Origin: Hormoscilla sp. GM7CHS1pb
GTDB lineage: Bacteria; Cyanobacteriota; Cyanobacteriia; Cyanobacteriales; Desertifilaceae
Length of the DNA stretch: 64,000 bases
Assembly (NCBI GenBank): GCA_014323675.1
Contig: JACONN010000002.1
Coordinates: forward strand, 1-64,000
Direction of reading: 5' to 3'
Of this stretch, positions 45,139-55,075 are shown in pieces. The translations under genes and the position numbers were made by a program. Under the pieces are notes generated by a model. That model searched no databases, had not been told where the DNA came from, and saw only the letters and a list, made by a program, of their open reading frames with translations. The number at the start of each line of letters is the position of its first letter. Position 1 is the first letter of the stretch.

Positions 45139-46548
45139 ATGACAGAGAAAGCTAGAAAGAGCAGGTTATTGTTGCTGTCGCGAGAAGTTTCGGCTACTGC
45201 TATTCTCGGCATTGGTGTTGGGTTCAGCCAGCTCAACCAGATCGCGATCAATATGACGGATACGGTCATGATGGGGTGGTTTGGCAGTGAAGCTTTGGCG
45301 GCAGGTTCCTTAGTAAACTCTCTGTTCCTGCTGCTGTTTCTTTTCTTTATGGGTGTGTTACAGGCAACCGCTCCGATGATGGGCACAGCCCTTGGGCAAT
45401 CCCGTCTCAGAGACATCTCCAGGATTTTGAACCACGGATATTACTTAGCTTGTACAATGACAGGCATCATGGTGGTGTTGGCTTTTCTGATGAAGCCATT
45501 TCTGTTGTTTCTTGGACAGCAGGAACAGGTGGTCTCAATTGCTCAAACATATGCTTGGTGGCTAATTCCGAGCTTTTTGCCTTCGCTGTTGCTCGTCGTA
45601 GTGAGAGTCTTTCTCACCACCGTAGGTGATGTTACACTGCTAGGAATCGTCTCCCTTCTTGGCGTTTTCATCAACGGATTAGGGAATTATGCGTTCATGT
45701 TTGGAGCATTCGGCATGCAGGCACTCGGTGTCGCAGGCTGTGCTTTAAGCACTAGCGTAACCAATATTCTGATGGTTGTCGCCGTAGCACTATTGATGGG
45801 CAAGCGCCCCAGAAAAAACCGCGTTGTGTTTTGGACAAAGGGGCAACATTTGATGCCTCATCTCTTTCGCGCAATTTTAGTTTTGGGTATTCCGATTGGA
45901 TTTGTTTTGTTTTCGGAGTATGTCATATTTGCGGGAGCTGGTTTGTTTATGGGAGTATTGGGTGCAGACGAACTCGCTGCTTTCTCTGTCACCCTTCAAT
46001 GGATAGCTGTCTTCTACATGCTACCAGTTGGATTTTCCCATGCGGCTACTACTAGAGTCTCCCTCGCCATAGGTCAAAAGAATACTCAATCGATTAAGCA
46101 AGTCTTGATTGCTTCTATAGGGCTAGTTATTGTCTATGGATTTATTTGCCTAGTTGGGATTATTATATTCGACGAGCCCCTGGTTCGCTTACTGTTGACG
46201 GAAAAATTGGAGCAGAACCGCACAGTTGTGGAGCAAGCTACAGTCTTTATGGGATGGGCTGCCGTACTCCAACTAGTCAATGGTTTGATTGTTGTTTGCG
46301 CCGGAATAATGCGAGGTTTCAGAGAAACCCGGACGCCGATGTTACTGGTTTTTATGTTCTATTGGATTTTGGGTCTTGGTAGTGTACTACTGCTTGGCAC
46401 CATATTTAAGAGTATTGGTGTTTGGGTTGGATTGCTCATCAGTTTTTCCGTAACCCTTTTTGGTATTATACTCGCATTAATGTCACAAACGAAAGACCTT
46501 CCTGGTCTTATATCTCAGATTTCTTCGGAAGACCTTGACATCAGTTGA
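45139..46548 (+). CDS. MATE-family efflux transporter
   Basis: About 469 residues with twelve predicted membrane helices in two halves. The first half has EVSATAILGIGVGFSQLNQIAINMTDTVMMGWFGSEALAAGSL, the second IPIGFVLFSEYVIFAGAGLFMGVLGADELAAFSVTLQW; these are the paired MATE signatures. It is an inner-membrane drug or metabolite/cation antiporter of the NorM type. I start at ATG 45139 (MTEKARKSRLL) because GGAG lies 8 bases upstream; a GTG at 45121 is possible. It ends the putative biosynthetic run and would export its product. Intact. Confidence 0.92.
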   Translation: MTEKARKSRLLLLSREVSATAILGIGVGFSQLNQIAINMTDTVMMGWFGSEALAAGSLVNSLFLLLFLFFMGVLQATAPMMGTALGQSRLRDISRILNHGYYLACTMTGIMVVLAFLMKPFLLFLGQQEQVVSIAQTYAWWLIPSFLPSLLLVVVRVFLTTVGDVTLLGIVSLLGVFINGLGNYAFMFGAFGMQALGVAGCALSTSVTNILMVVAVALLMGKRPRKNRVVFWTKGQHLMPHLFRAILVLGIPIGFVLFSEYVIFAGAGLFMGVLGADELAAFSVTLQWIAVFYMLPVGFSHAATTRVSLAIGQKNTQSIKQVLIASIGLVIVYGFICLVGIIIFDEPLVRLLLTEKLEQNRTVVEQATVFMGWAAVLQLVNGLIVVCAGIMRGFRETRTPMLLVFMFYWILGLGSVLLLGTIFKSIGVWVGLLISFSVTLFGIILALMSQTKDLPGLISQISSEDLDIS

Positions 46549-46831
46549 GTGTACCTCATATAGTAGGGTGGGCAATGCTACCGTTTTTTACTCCCTCCAA
46601 GATATCTTTATCGATTGCATTCCCCACCTTCCATATCTAGCGGACAAGTTTAGAGGTAAGATAGAGATAATTGATACAATTTATCCTTATTAATGTCGGT
46701 GGGCAAGGTTTAGGGACAAGTGGCGAGAAAATTGGGAAAATTTATCTTGTCCGCCCTACTGTTCCCAGTTCCGGAGTCCATGTTTCAGCGCGATCGCGCT
46801 ATAATCATAGGGTTGCAGTAGAGCTGGGATA

Positions 46832-47143
46832 ATGGTAGGACAAGTATTGCAAGAGGAGCAACGCCAGATCCCTTGGCTAGAAAACGGCGATAGGCTCTCT
46901 CGTCTAGAGTTCGAGCGCAGGTACGCCGCTATGGCTCAAGATAAAAAGGCGGAACTAATAGAAGGAGTCGTCTACATGGCATCCCCATTACGTTTTCAGA
47001 GCCACGCACAACCCCATGCTAACATGATCGGCTGGCTCTGGACTTACAGTATGGCTACTTTTGGAGTAAAATTAGGTATAGAGCCTAAATTGCGTTTAGA
47101 TTTAGAAAACGAACCTCAGCCAGATGGGGTATTTACTCAATAA
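46832..47143 (+). pseudogene. Uma2-family endonuclease-like protein, truncated
   Basis: The opening is the standard Uma2 start: LSRLEFERRYAAMAQDKKAELIEGVVYMASPLRFQSHAQPHANMIGWLWTY, then LRLDLENEPQPDGVFTQ. In the family the last part reads NEPQPDAVLxI and carries the first catalytic aspartate of a PD-(D/E)XK nuclease. Here a stop follows within four codons, and roughly 80 residues with the rest of the active site are absent. Sequence beyond 47143 shows only degenerate remnants. A decayed copy. Confidence 0.75.
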
Positions 47144-48124
47144 ACCGGAAAATACGATCCCAGAGCGATTACGGCAATGGTACAAGCCCTTGAATACGAG
47201 CGGCGGTCGAAAGCGCTCACAATTAGAAGTGAGCCATAGTTTCCTGCCGTTGTTGCGGTGGATTTTAAGTTGGTGGCCCGAGAGCCGTCACAGTCGATGC
47301 TCCTTTCATTCCACCAGAACAGCAAATAACCGGAGCCTGACCCCGACGGCGATCGCCCCAAGAAGCTGTTGGGCGTGGAATCGCCGTCACGGTGTCATAT
47401 CCTTTCATTCCACTTGCCAGTGTAACAATCCCGATCGCCTGTTTATCACCGGCACTTACTGGCAATTTGATGACTTTTTAGGTATTCTGATACCTGCTTT
47501 GTGAACTGTTGCTTCTCAACCGGCGATCAAAGTGGCCATAAGATGATCGCTCTTTTGACCGATGCTGAAGCGGGGCGATCGCCCCATTTGACCAGTGAAT
47601 AGACACCATACCACTAACAACCGAAGTCTAATCCCGACGAAGATCGCCTCAAGAAGCTGTTCTGGTCAAATAGCCATCGTTTGCGATCGCATCAGCATGT
47701 AGCCAGAACCGAGGTAGTGCCAGTGCTGTCTCCCCCGTGAGCCTACGATTTGCGTATTTGGCAGCTAAGCCCCGCTCATCAAAAAAAGTCCGTAGCACAC
47801 CGAATATTTTGGTGCAATCACCTTCCCAACCAATCCCACCTTGAAACTCGCATTGAAGAAGGGCGATCGCGACTGGTTAAAACATAACAACACCGGTCGA
47901 GCGCTCTGATATCACCGGCACATCCTCGCAGTTTTGAGAATCTTTAGGTACTTGTATACCCGAAATATTCAGAAGCTACCGGTATCTGTAGCTTCCGGTA
48001 GCTGTTAGTGCTAATCTGATTCAGCTTCATCCTCTTGCTTGAAATTACAGTGGCCATCATCTGCTACTTACGTCGGTCCTGGCTATTTTTTGTCGAGCAC
48101 CTGTGGCGTATTCTCGGCATGGTC
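47144..48124. other. Decayed region with degenerate repeats
   Basis: No gene is supported over 980 bases. Two related segments, AACCGGAGCCTGACCCCGAC… (47328-47370) and AACCGAAGTCTAATCCCGAC… (47619-47661), both end in AAGAAGCTGTT. Several HIP1-like GCGATCGC sites are present. It looks like eroded coding DNA of a repeat-bearing gene; I could not reconstruct a protein. Confidence 0.5.
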
Positions 48125-48835
48125 TTAGTTAAGCTGTAGTTCGCTGTCCCCAGGGTTGTCTGCTTCTTGCTGGAAATGGATTAAGGCTTTGACTGCCTGG
48201 GCCCCGAGGTAGTGCTCTCGCAGCGGAGGGGGCCCGGAGCGTCGTCGGAGCCAATGGTCCCTAACAGCTTTTCGGCGTCTTCCAGCTGGTGCTTGCTGAC
48301 TAGGAACTTCTCTCGCAGCGTAGGGGGCCCGGAGCGTGGAGGGGGCCCGGAGCGTGGCGATGGTGACATGGGGATTTTCGGGGTATTTGGCAAATAGCTG
48401 GTCTAACAGTTGTTTGGCCTGCTGGACCAGCTCCCCGGGTAACGCCCCCTCCGCTACCAGGGATGCGGATGCGGTCTGAATGGCTTGCAGTCCCATTTCC
48501 AGTTCTGACTGGAGATTTAGGCCCTCTAGTAGCTGGCGCAACTGGGGTTCTGGCTTGACACCGACAAATCCGGGTCTGACTTGCCCATCAATGACAATCT
48601 TAACATCTGGGACTCCCTCGACGCGGTAGGTATGAGCTAAGTCATGATTTTGGTCAATATCGATCTTTGCTAATACGAAGTCATATTCTACCAGTAGCCC
48701 TTCCAGCATTGGCATCAGCATCTTGCAGGGACCGCACCAGGTGGCAAAGAAGTCCATGAGGACGGGCTTTTCATAGGACTTTTCGAGAACTGCGGTGGTG
48801 AAGTTGCTGCTGTTAACTTCTACTGTCGAACCCAT
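48125..48835 (-). pseudogene. Thioredoxin-domain protein (CnoX/YbbN-like) disrupted by inserted repeats
   Basis: The N-terminal thioredoxin domain is intact: PVLMDFFATWCGPCKMLMPMLEGL, with the WCGPC active site, then KIDIDQNHDLAHTYRVEGVPDVKI. A C-terminal helical TPR-like part follows. It is interrupted by GC-rich repeats with the core AGGGGGCCCGGAGCGT, two in tandem at 48310-48355 and one at 48208-48242. Each shifts the frame: KFLVSKHQLEDAEKLLGTIGSDD, between the two insertions, is read only in the other frame, and EHYLGAQAVKALIHFQ resumes after. If the insertions are real, the TPR region is scrambled. The protein would act as a cytoplasmic holdase or redox chaperone. Confidence 0.75.
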
Positions 48836-48839
48836 GTCT

Positions 48840-49489
48840 ATCTTCTCCCTTACTCAGGTTTCTGCTAATTATGCCTTACTTTTGAGCTGATGCGCTTATC
48901 CCGCGCCACAATCTAGGATAGCAAATTTATCAGGGCAGTCATGGACAATTACCAGAGACACGCCTTCAATTTGATTTAATTCGGCTTGACTAATATGTTA
49001 AAATTTCATTTTATCGTACATGCGCTCATTTAATTTCCGCTACATTCGTTACCAAGTCTGCTGCTTGCGTTTCTCAATCTCGGCAATGGGCAAGAACAAG
49101 GTATCCTCTATCTACTGTCGCACCTCACGACTGACATAACAATCTCTATTCAGACATTCTACTAACAATTTATTTCCATTATAATACTGCTTTAGCAATT
49201 TGTTCTGTTCCTCGCTGAATTGCAAATCGTGACCAAGATTGTGCTGTGACATTATTAATTCTCTTAATTTATTATTCCATTCTTGACCGCTGGTTTTAAA
49301 CTACATATTAAAATTACCTTTATCACTTTGGTTAGGAAGTTCATTTCTTAGCGATTGAAGCGGTTTTTGTAACCTTGGGTAAAGCGCATCAATGAGACCA
49401 GTTTCACATGCTGATAATGTGACAAGAACTATATCTTGTTCCTCCTGTAAACTGGGAATTTCAAATAAACTTAATCTATCTCCTAATTC
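48840..49489. other. Intergenic region with a degraded 3' end of the NACHT gene
   Basis: On the minus strand, 49490 down to about 49300 can be read as DRLSLFEIPSLQEEQDIVLVTLSACETGL… before a stop. This is probably the eroded C-terminal part of the NACHT gene in another frame. No further gene is seen to 48840. Confidence 0.4.
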
Positions 49490-50185
49490 TCAATCTAAAG
49501 ATGAAGCTAACAATAGGGGCTTAGATAACATAATCTCATCATAAAAATCAATGACAACGGAAAGATAAAATTCCCGAATATCTAATTGCTTGTAACAAAT
49601 ATTAACCAAGTTTTCTTGTACCCATATCAGAAATTTATGCAACTTTTCATCATCCGCCTTATTATTAAACCACTTGGTGGTAAAGGTCAAAATTTGTTTG
49701 GAATCAAAATCGGCCATTTCCACCTCGGTGAACTTCTCAAAGGTATATTCACGCGCGGCAATGCGGCAGGTCATCACAAAGTTATTCTTACGATACTGGT
49801 CAGAAAATTTACTGATTTCCTTTAATACCCGATCGCTGTCCGCATCTCTGACTTCATCCAACCCATCGAGTAAAATTAACGCCCTGGCACCTGCGATAAC
49901 CTTTTCTAGAGATTTTGCCGTCCAGGTCTCTTCCCTGCTACTGTCAGAGAATTGCTGACAGATGTATTCCAGTAATCCTGGTTGATTTGGCGCTTCTGCA
50001 AAGTCCTTGAGGGTGATAAATATCGGCACGCGAACTTCAGAAAAATCGGACTGAAATTTCCCTTCATTGCACTGCATGGCTACATACTTCAAAAAGGTGG
50101 TTTTACCTGCCCCTAGCTTCCCCAAGACGAGCAATTTGGGCTTTTTCTTGACTGCATCCAGTCCTGGCACTAATCTCACAATCAC
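49490..50185 (-). pseudogene. NACHT-domain NTPase fragment
   Basis: A 231-residue fragment of a STAND NTPase: PKLLVLGKLGAGKTTFLKYVA (P-loop), ARALILLDGLDEVRDADSD (Walker B with the NACHT acidic residues) and FVMTCRIAAREYTFEKFTEVEMADFDSKQI (sensor region). Full proteins have an N-terminal effector domain and C-terminal repeats. Here the P-loop is already at residue 20, the start is probably inside the original gene, and the C terminus is cut. Cyanobacterial NACHT proteins are signalling or defence ATPases; this one is a remnant. It is divergent from sbcC. Confidence 0.75.
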
Positions 50186-50426
50186 TTTTAACTCAGTCTA
50201 GCAAAGATCTTAGGTGGGCAGCACAGACCCTATCCATATCTCCAGGTTGGGTTTCGTGCGGAAACCCAACCTACAGCATCTCCACATTTCTGGGAGCGAG
50301 AATAATATCGCTCAATAGTTATTAATTAATATTAAGAAATGAAAATTTATGGAATTGGACTAGCCAAAACTGTGATGAGGCTGCTATTAATTTTTAAAAG
50401 AATGAACTTATGGCCATCTCGACTGC

Positions 50427-53400
50427 ATGATTCCGCTAGAACTGACGCTAAAAAACTTCCTCAGCTATCGCGAGGCAACCCTGAATTTTCGCGGCTTGCA
50501 TACGGCCTGCATTTGTGGAAAGAATGGCTCGGGCAAGTCGGGACTGCTAGAAGCGATCGCCTGGAGTCTGTGGGGTGAAAGCCGCGCCGCGTCGGAAGAT
50601 GACCTGATACATATTGGTACGTCTGAGGTGAGGGTTGATTTGGTCTTCTCTAAAGACGAGCAAACCTATCGGGTAATTCGCTCCCGTCAGCGAAAGGGTC
50701 CCAGTACGCTGGAATTTCAGGTGCAGACCCTAAAGGGCTTTAGCTCTTTGACCGCAGGTAAAATGCGGGCAACCCAACAGCTGATTACACAGCAGCTGAA
50801 GCTAGACTACGAGACTTTTGTCAATTCTGCCTATTTGCGCCAAGGTGGCTCGGATGAATTTATGCTTAAAGGTCCGACGGAGCGCAAGCAGATCCTGGCA
50901 AAACTCCTCAGTCTAGAACAGTATGATTCCCTGGCAGAACAGGCAAAAGAGCGATCGCGCCTTCTTAAGGGACAAGTGGATCTGCAAGCTCACAGGCTGT
51001 CGGAGATGGAAAGGGAGCGCGCGCAGGACTCGGAGATCGCCGAAGAACTAGCAAACCTAGAAAAGGAGACTGCTGCACTAAGCGCCTCGCAAAACGTCAC
51101 TCGACAACAACTGCAAAGTTTACAAACCCTATACCATCAACAGCAAGCCCAGCAGCAACAGCTCTCCTGGCACCGCAGTCAGTACCGCGTCCTGAGCGAA
51201 GAGTGCGATATTAGAAGCCACGAATTGACAGCAGCAACCCAGAAACAGCGGGAAATAGAAAGCTTGTTAGAGACCAAAAGCGCGATATTAGAAGCCTACG
51301 CTCGTTTCCAACAGCTACAAGAGCGAGAAGAAGTCTTTGCGGCTAAATTTCAAGCCCACCAGGCAGCCCAAGCACAGTTGCAACAGTTGCTAGCAACGAA
51401 AGCAGAGCAAGTTGGGGAACTGCAAAAGCAATTACGTAAAAGTCAAGCTCAGCTAGAAGCCCTATGCCAACAAGAACAGGAACTACAGCAAACCCTTAGC
51501 CAGCAATCAGAAGTAGAAGCGGGACTGCAACAACTGCGCCTCCGACGCGATCGCCTCGCGTACCTGGACAGGCTGCAACTGCAAGTGGCCCCCTACTGCG
51601 ACGCCGCCAGCAGCTAGAAAGCCAGTTAGAGCGCGATCGGGCCTATTTGAGTGCTAAATTAGAAGAACTGCAAACCTCTCTGGGGAAGCTGCAAGAAGAT
51701 CGAGCCCGGGCCCCCCAACTCCAAGAAGCAGCCCAGGAAATACAGGATCGAATTCAACAGTTAGAAAAGCAGCGCACCTATCAGCAGCGAGTACTAGAAA
51801 AAGGACAGGAAAGGCGTCACTTCATGGAACGCCTGCAAGCCGATCAGCGCAGCTATGAAACCCAGCTGGGGGAACTGAACCAGAAAATTCAGATGCTGAA
51901 TGGGACTCGATCTACCGCCTCGACTGATGAGAGTCGCGTTCCCAGGCAGAGCCATGGGAACGAGGAAAGCTTCGGAGTATGTCCCCTGTGCGATCGCCCC
52001 CTGGACGAACATCATTGGCATTTAGTACAGCAAAAACATCTTTGCCAGCAGCAAGAAATCCTCGATCGACTGTGGGTAGTGCGGGAACAGCTAGCAACCT
52101 CCGATCGAGAAATTAAAATTCTGCGGACAGAATATCAGGAACTGGACGAGCAATTGCGTCAGTTGACGCCAGCCCTAGAAAAGCGGGGCGAATTGCAAGC
52201 CCGTCTCGACGTTACCAGCGAAAGTCTGGTACGACTGCACAGGTTGGATACGCAAGCGGCCAAGATCGAGCAGTCGCTAAGTACTGCCGAATATGCCACC
52301 CCCTTACAGGCAGAACTCCGCCTGATTGAAGAGCGACTGCACGCACTCAACTACGATGAAAAAGACCATGCTCTAGTCAAAGGACAGGTAAACCGATGGC
52401 GCTGGGCAGAAATTAAGCTTCTTGAGATCAAAGCCGCCCTCAAGCATCAGCGTCAAATTAACACCCAGCGCCCCGAACTAGAAGCGCAAATTGCCCAGCG
52501 ATCTCGCTCTATAGAGCAATTAGAGCAAACATCTCCCTTACAACGACAGATTGAGTCCCTGGAACAGGATCTAGAGTCACTTGGCTATAACTTAGACGAG
52601 CACAATAGCTTGCGGACTGCTCTGCGACAGGCTCAACCAGCCCAGCTGCGCTACCAACAGCTACTGCAAGCGGAAGCACAATATCCCCAGCTAGTACAAG
52701 CGACTCGCGAGTTGACAGAACGCTCTGAGGCCCGCGTAGGTGAACTTATGGAGATAAATTCTCAAATTGATGCGCTCGCCCAACAACTGGCACAAAATCC
52801 CGATGCTACTACCCAGATTAAAGCCTTAGAAGCCCAACTCAGCCAAGGCCGAGCCAAACTGAACGAACAGCATGCCCGACTAGGACGCCTCCAGCAGCAA
52901 CAGCAACATTTGATAACTCTAGAAACCCAGTACCAAGCCCAGCAGCAGCAACTACAATCTACACAGCGGCAATATCGAGTAGCCCAAGAATTAGCCCATG
53001 CTTTCGGGAAAAAAGGCATTCCAGCGCTGATGATCGAGAACCTCCTGCCCCAACTGGAAGCGGAAACTAATTTCATACTAGGACGACTTTGTGGCGACAA
53101 CCAACTGCACGTTCAATTCGTGACTCAAAAGGCAGGGCGGTCCCCTAAGAATAAATTAATAGATACCCTAGATATTCTCATTGCTGATACCCGGGGGACT
53201 CGTCCCTACGAAACCTATTCTGGCGGTGAAGCTTTCCGCGTAAACTTTGCCATTCGTCTCGCCCTAGCCCGACTCCTGGCCCAACGATCTGGCACCTCTT
53301 TACAAATGTTAATTGTCGATGAAGGCTTTGGCACCCAAGACCTTGAAGGCTGCGATCGCCTGGTTGCTGCCATTAATGCGATCGCCCCTGATATGAGCTG

Positions 53401-53506
53401 CATCCTCACCATCACCCACATGCCCTATCTCAAATCCGCCTTCGGTACCTGCATCGAAGTTACCAAAACGGCTCTCGCTGGTTCCCAGTTAAGTCTATCA
53501 ATTTAG
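50427..53506 (+). pseudogene. sbcC: Exonuclease subunit SbcC (Rad50-like), frameshifted
   Basis: Two frames (50427 to about 51595 and onward to 53506) join into a Rad50/SbcC protein of about 1026 residues. Walker A is CGKNGSGKSGLLEAIAWSLWG, and long coiled coils follow. The zinc-hook cysteines lie in GVCPLCDRPLDEHH (about 51979). Then come the ABC signature YSGGEAFRVNFAIRLALA and Walker B LQMLIVDEGFGTQD. The frame slips at about 51590 in GGCCCCCTACTGC. With SbcD it forms an ATP-dependent nuclease acting on hairpins and broken ends; no sbcD is adjacent. A palindromic repeat (51937-51962) is inserted in frame just before the hook (SRVPRQSHGNE). Confidence 0.88.
51937..51962. repeat. CGTTCCC…GGGAACG palindrome inside sbcC
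   Basis: CGTTCCCAGGCAGAGCCATGGGAACG is a member of the palindrome family seen in non-coding DNA at 16865, 19980 and 26402. Here it is translated in frame as part of DESRVPRQSHGNEES, directly before the zinc-hook CPLC. Confidence 0.8.
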
Positions 53507-53538
53507 ATAATCAACTATTAACTATTATCCTTGAACTA

Positions 53539-54090
53539 TTAACCATTAGGATCGATGCGCATTAGCGGCTTATCAAAATCAACTGGTTCTCCATTTTCTA
53601 CCATAATTTCCATCACCCGTCCCGATACCTCCGCTTCGATTTCGTTCATCAGCTTCATCGCCTCTATTATGCAGACCACTTGACCGGCATTAATGCGATC
53701 GCCCACCTGTACAAATGGCGCTTCTCCCGGTGCCGGTGCGTGATAAAAAGTTCCCACCATCGGAGACTTAATCTCTGCCCATTTTTTTTCTGCCAGCGGC
53801 TGTCCAGTTCCAGTCCCGACAGTGGCGGAAGGGGCTTTTTCTACGCTCCGGGCCCCCTCCGCTGGCGCCACAGGCTCCCGGCCCCCCCCGCTACCATCCA
53901 CAGGAGGTGCCGTCACCACGGCTGCTGTGCGTGCCACGGCTGCGCCTACTGGCGCTACGCCACCTTCAGTCTTCACCGTAGCCTTCCGCAGCGTCAGTTC
54001 AAAATCAGCACTCTTTAACCTCAACTCCGCAATGTCAGTTTGATCCAATGCGGCTATCAGTTCACGGAGTTCGTTAAAGTTCAGTTCCAC
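53539..54090 (-). CDS. accB: Acetyl-CoA carboxylase biotin carboxyl carrier protein
   Basis: A 183-residue BCCP. It has the N-terminal helix ELRELIAALDQTDIAELRLKSADFELTLRK, a proline/alanine-rich linker, and the biotinyl domain with the lysine in IIEAMKLMNEIEAE. The protein carries CO2 on biotin between AccC and the carboxyltransferase in fatty-acid synthesis. The linker segment GGREPVAPAEGARSV is translated from the GC-rich repeat ACGCTCCGGGCCCCCTCCGCT (53843-53863), which keeps the frame. It lies 188 bases downstream of efp on the same strand, the usual cyanobacterial efp-accB arrangement. Confidence 0.95.
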   Translation of the reverse strand: MELNFNELRELIAALDQTDIAELRLKSADFELTLRKATVKTEGGVAPVGAAVARTAAVVTAPPVDGSGGGREPVAPAEGARSVEKAPSATVGTGTGQPLAEKKWAEIKSPMVGTFYHAPAPGEAPFVQVGDRINAGQVVCIIEAMKLMNEIEAEVSGRVMEIMVENGEPVDFDKPLMRIDPNG

Positions 54091-54278
54091 AGCTTTTTAT
54101 CACCTGTAATTGATTAGTTGTCATTCTGCTAATAGCTAATGGCTACTGCTAAGATCGCAATTCGCAATTGTAAGCTACCCGCGTTTGACTGCGGAGGGAT
54201 CTCCTGGGTAGTGCTCATAGGGGTCGGGAGATACCTGAGCCATTAGCAATTCGCAACGCCGCAATTATATCAAGAAGG

Positions 54279-54839
54279 CTAGTTTTCGCGACCCAGGTAG
54301 CTATCGTTGCGGGTATCAATTTTGATCTTCTCTCCCACGGAAATAAACAAGGGCACCATGACTTGAGCCCCTGTTTCCAGGGTAGCGGGTTTCGTCCCGC
54401 CAGTGGCCGTATCGCCCTTGACCCCTGGAGCAGTGTCAGTCACCTCTAGCACCACCGAGTTAGGCAGTTCCACTTCCAGCACTTGGTCGTTCCAAGTCAG
54501 GATATTGACTTCCATGCCTTCGGATAGGTACTTTACCCGATCGCCGATCTTTTCTGGGTCCAGACGGCTCTCTTCATAAGTTTCCATATCCATAAAGACA
54601 AACTGCTCGCCGTCTTTATAGGTATACTGCATCGTATTCTTTTCCAGATTGGCTTGGGGAACCGTTTCCCCAGCCCGGAAAGTGCGTTCGATCACATTAC
54701 CTGTTTGGGCGTTTTTCAACTTCGTGCGCACAAAGGCAGACCCCTTACCTGGCTTGACATGCAGGAATTCCTGCACCCGCCAGACGCTACCATCTAGTTC
54801 AATTGTGACGCCAGTTCTAAAATCATTACTGGAGATCAT
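54279..54839 (-). CDS. efp: Elongation factor P
   Basis: From ATG 54839 ([43 protein letters not shown]) it is 186 residues. The KPGKGSAF loop holds the tRNA-facing tip, and the OB domains follow ([20 protein letters not shown]…[28 protein letters not shown]). EF-P relieves ribosome stalling at polyproline. An upstream frame extension to 54857 is unlikely. It is followed by accB on the same strand. Intact. Confidence 0.96.
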   Translation of the reverse strand: MISSNDFRTGVTIELDGSVWRVQEFLHVKPGKGSAFVRTKLKNAQTGNVIERTFRAGETVPQANLEKNTMQYTYKDGEQFVFMDMETYEESRLDPEKIGDRVKYLSEGMEVNILTWNDQVLEVELPNSVVLEVTDTAPGVKGDTATGGTKPATLETGAQVMVPLFISVGEKIKIDTRNDSYLGREN

Positions 54840-55075
54840 GAATCTCTGGGGGAGCAATATTCGGCTCCTTATTGTAACCCGACGTGGGAACCAACTCTCT
54901 ACTCTGGCTGGAAATATTCAGGACAATACCCGACCAGGGACTGGCGAGCGCTGATGGGGGACTGGCGAGCGCTGATTGGTGAGATAGGGGCATAGGAGTG
55001 AACATCCCTATGGCAAGATGAAACATGGGTTTGTTGCCCAGGGCAGATGTAAAGCGAAGACAGGCAGATAAATTT

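Noticed and set aside
49490..53506. A defence island of NACHT plus SbcC
   Set aside because: The NACHT gene is a fragment with no effector domain, and SbcC is a housekeeping nuclease subunit; they are divergent and share no operon.
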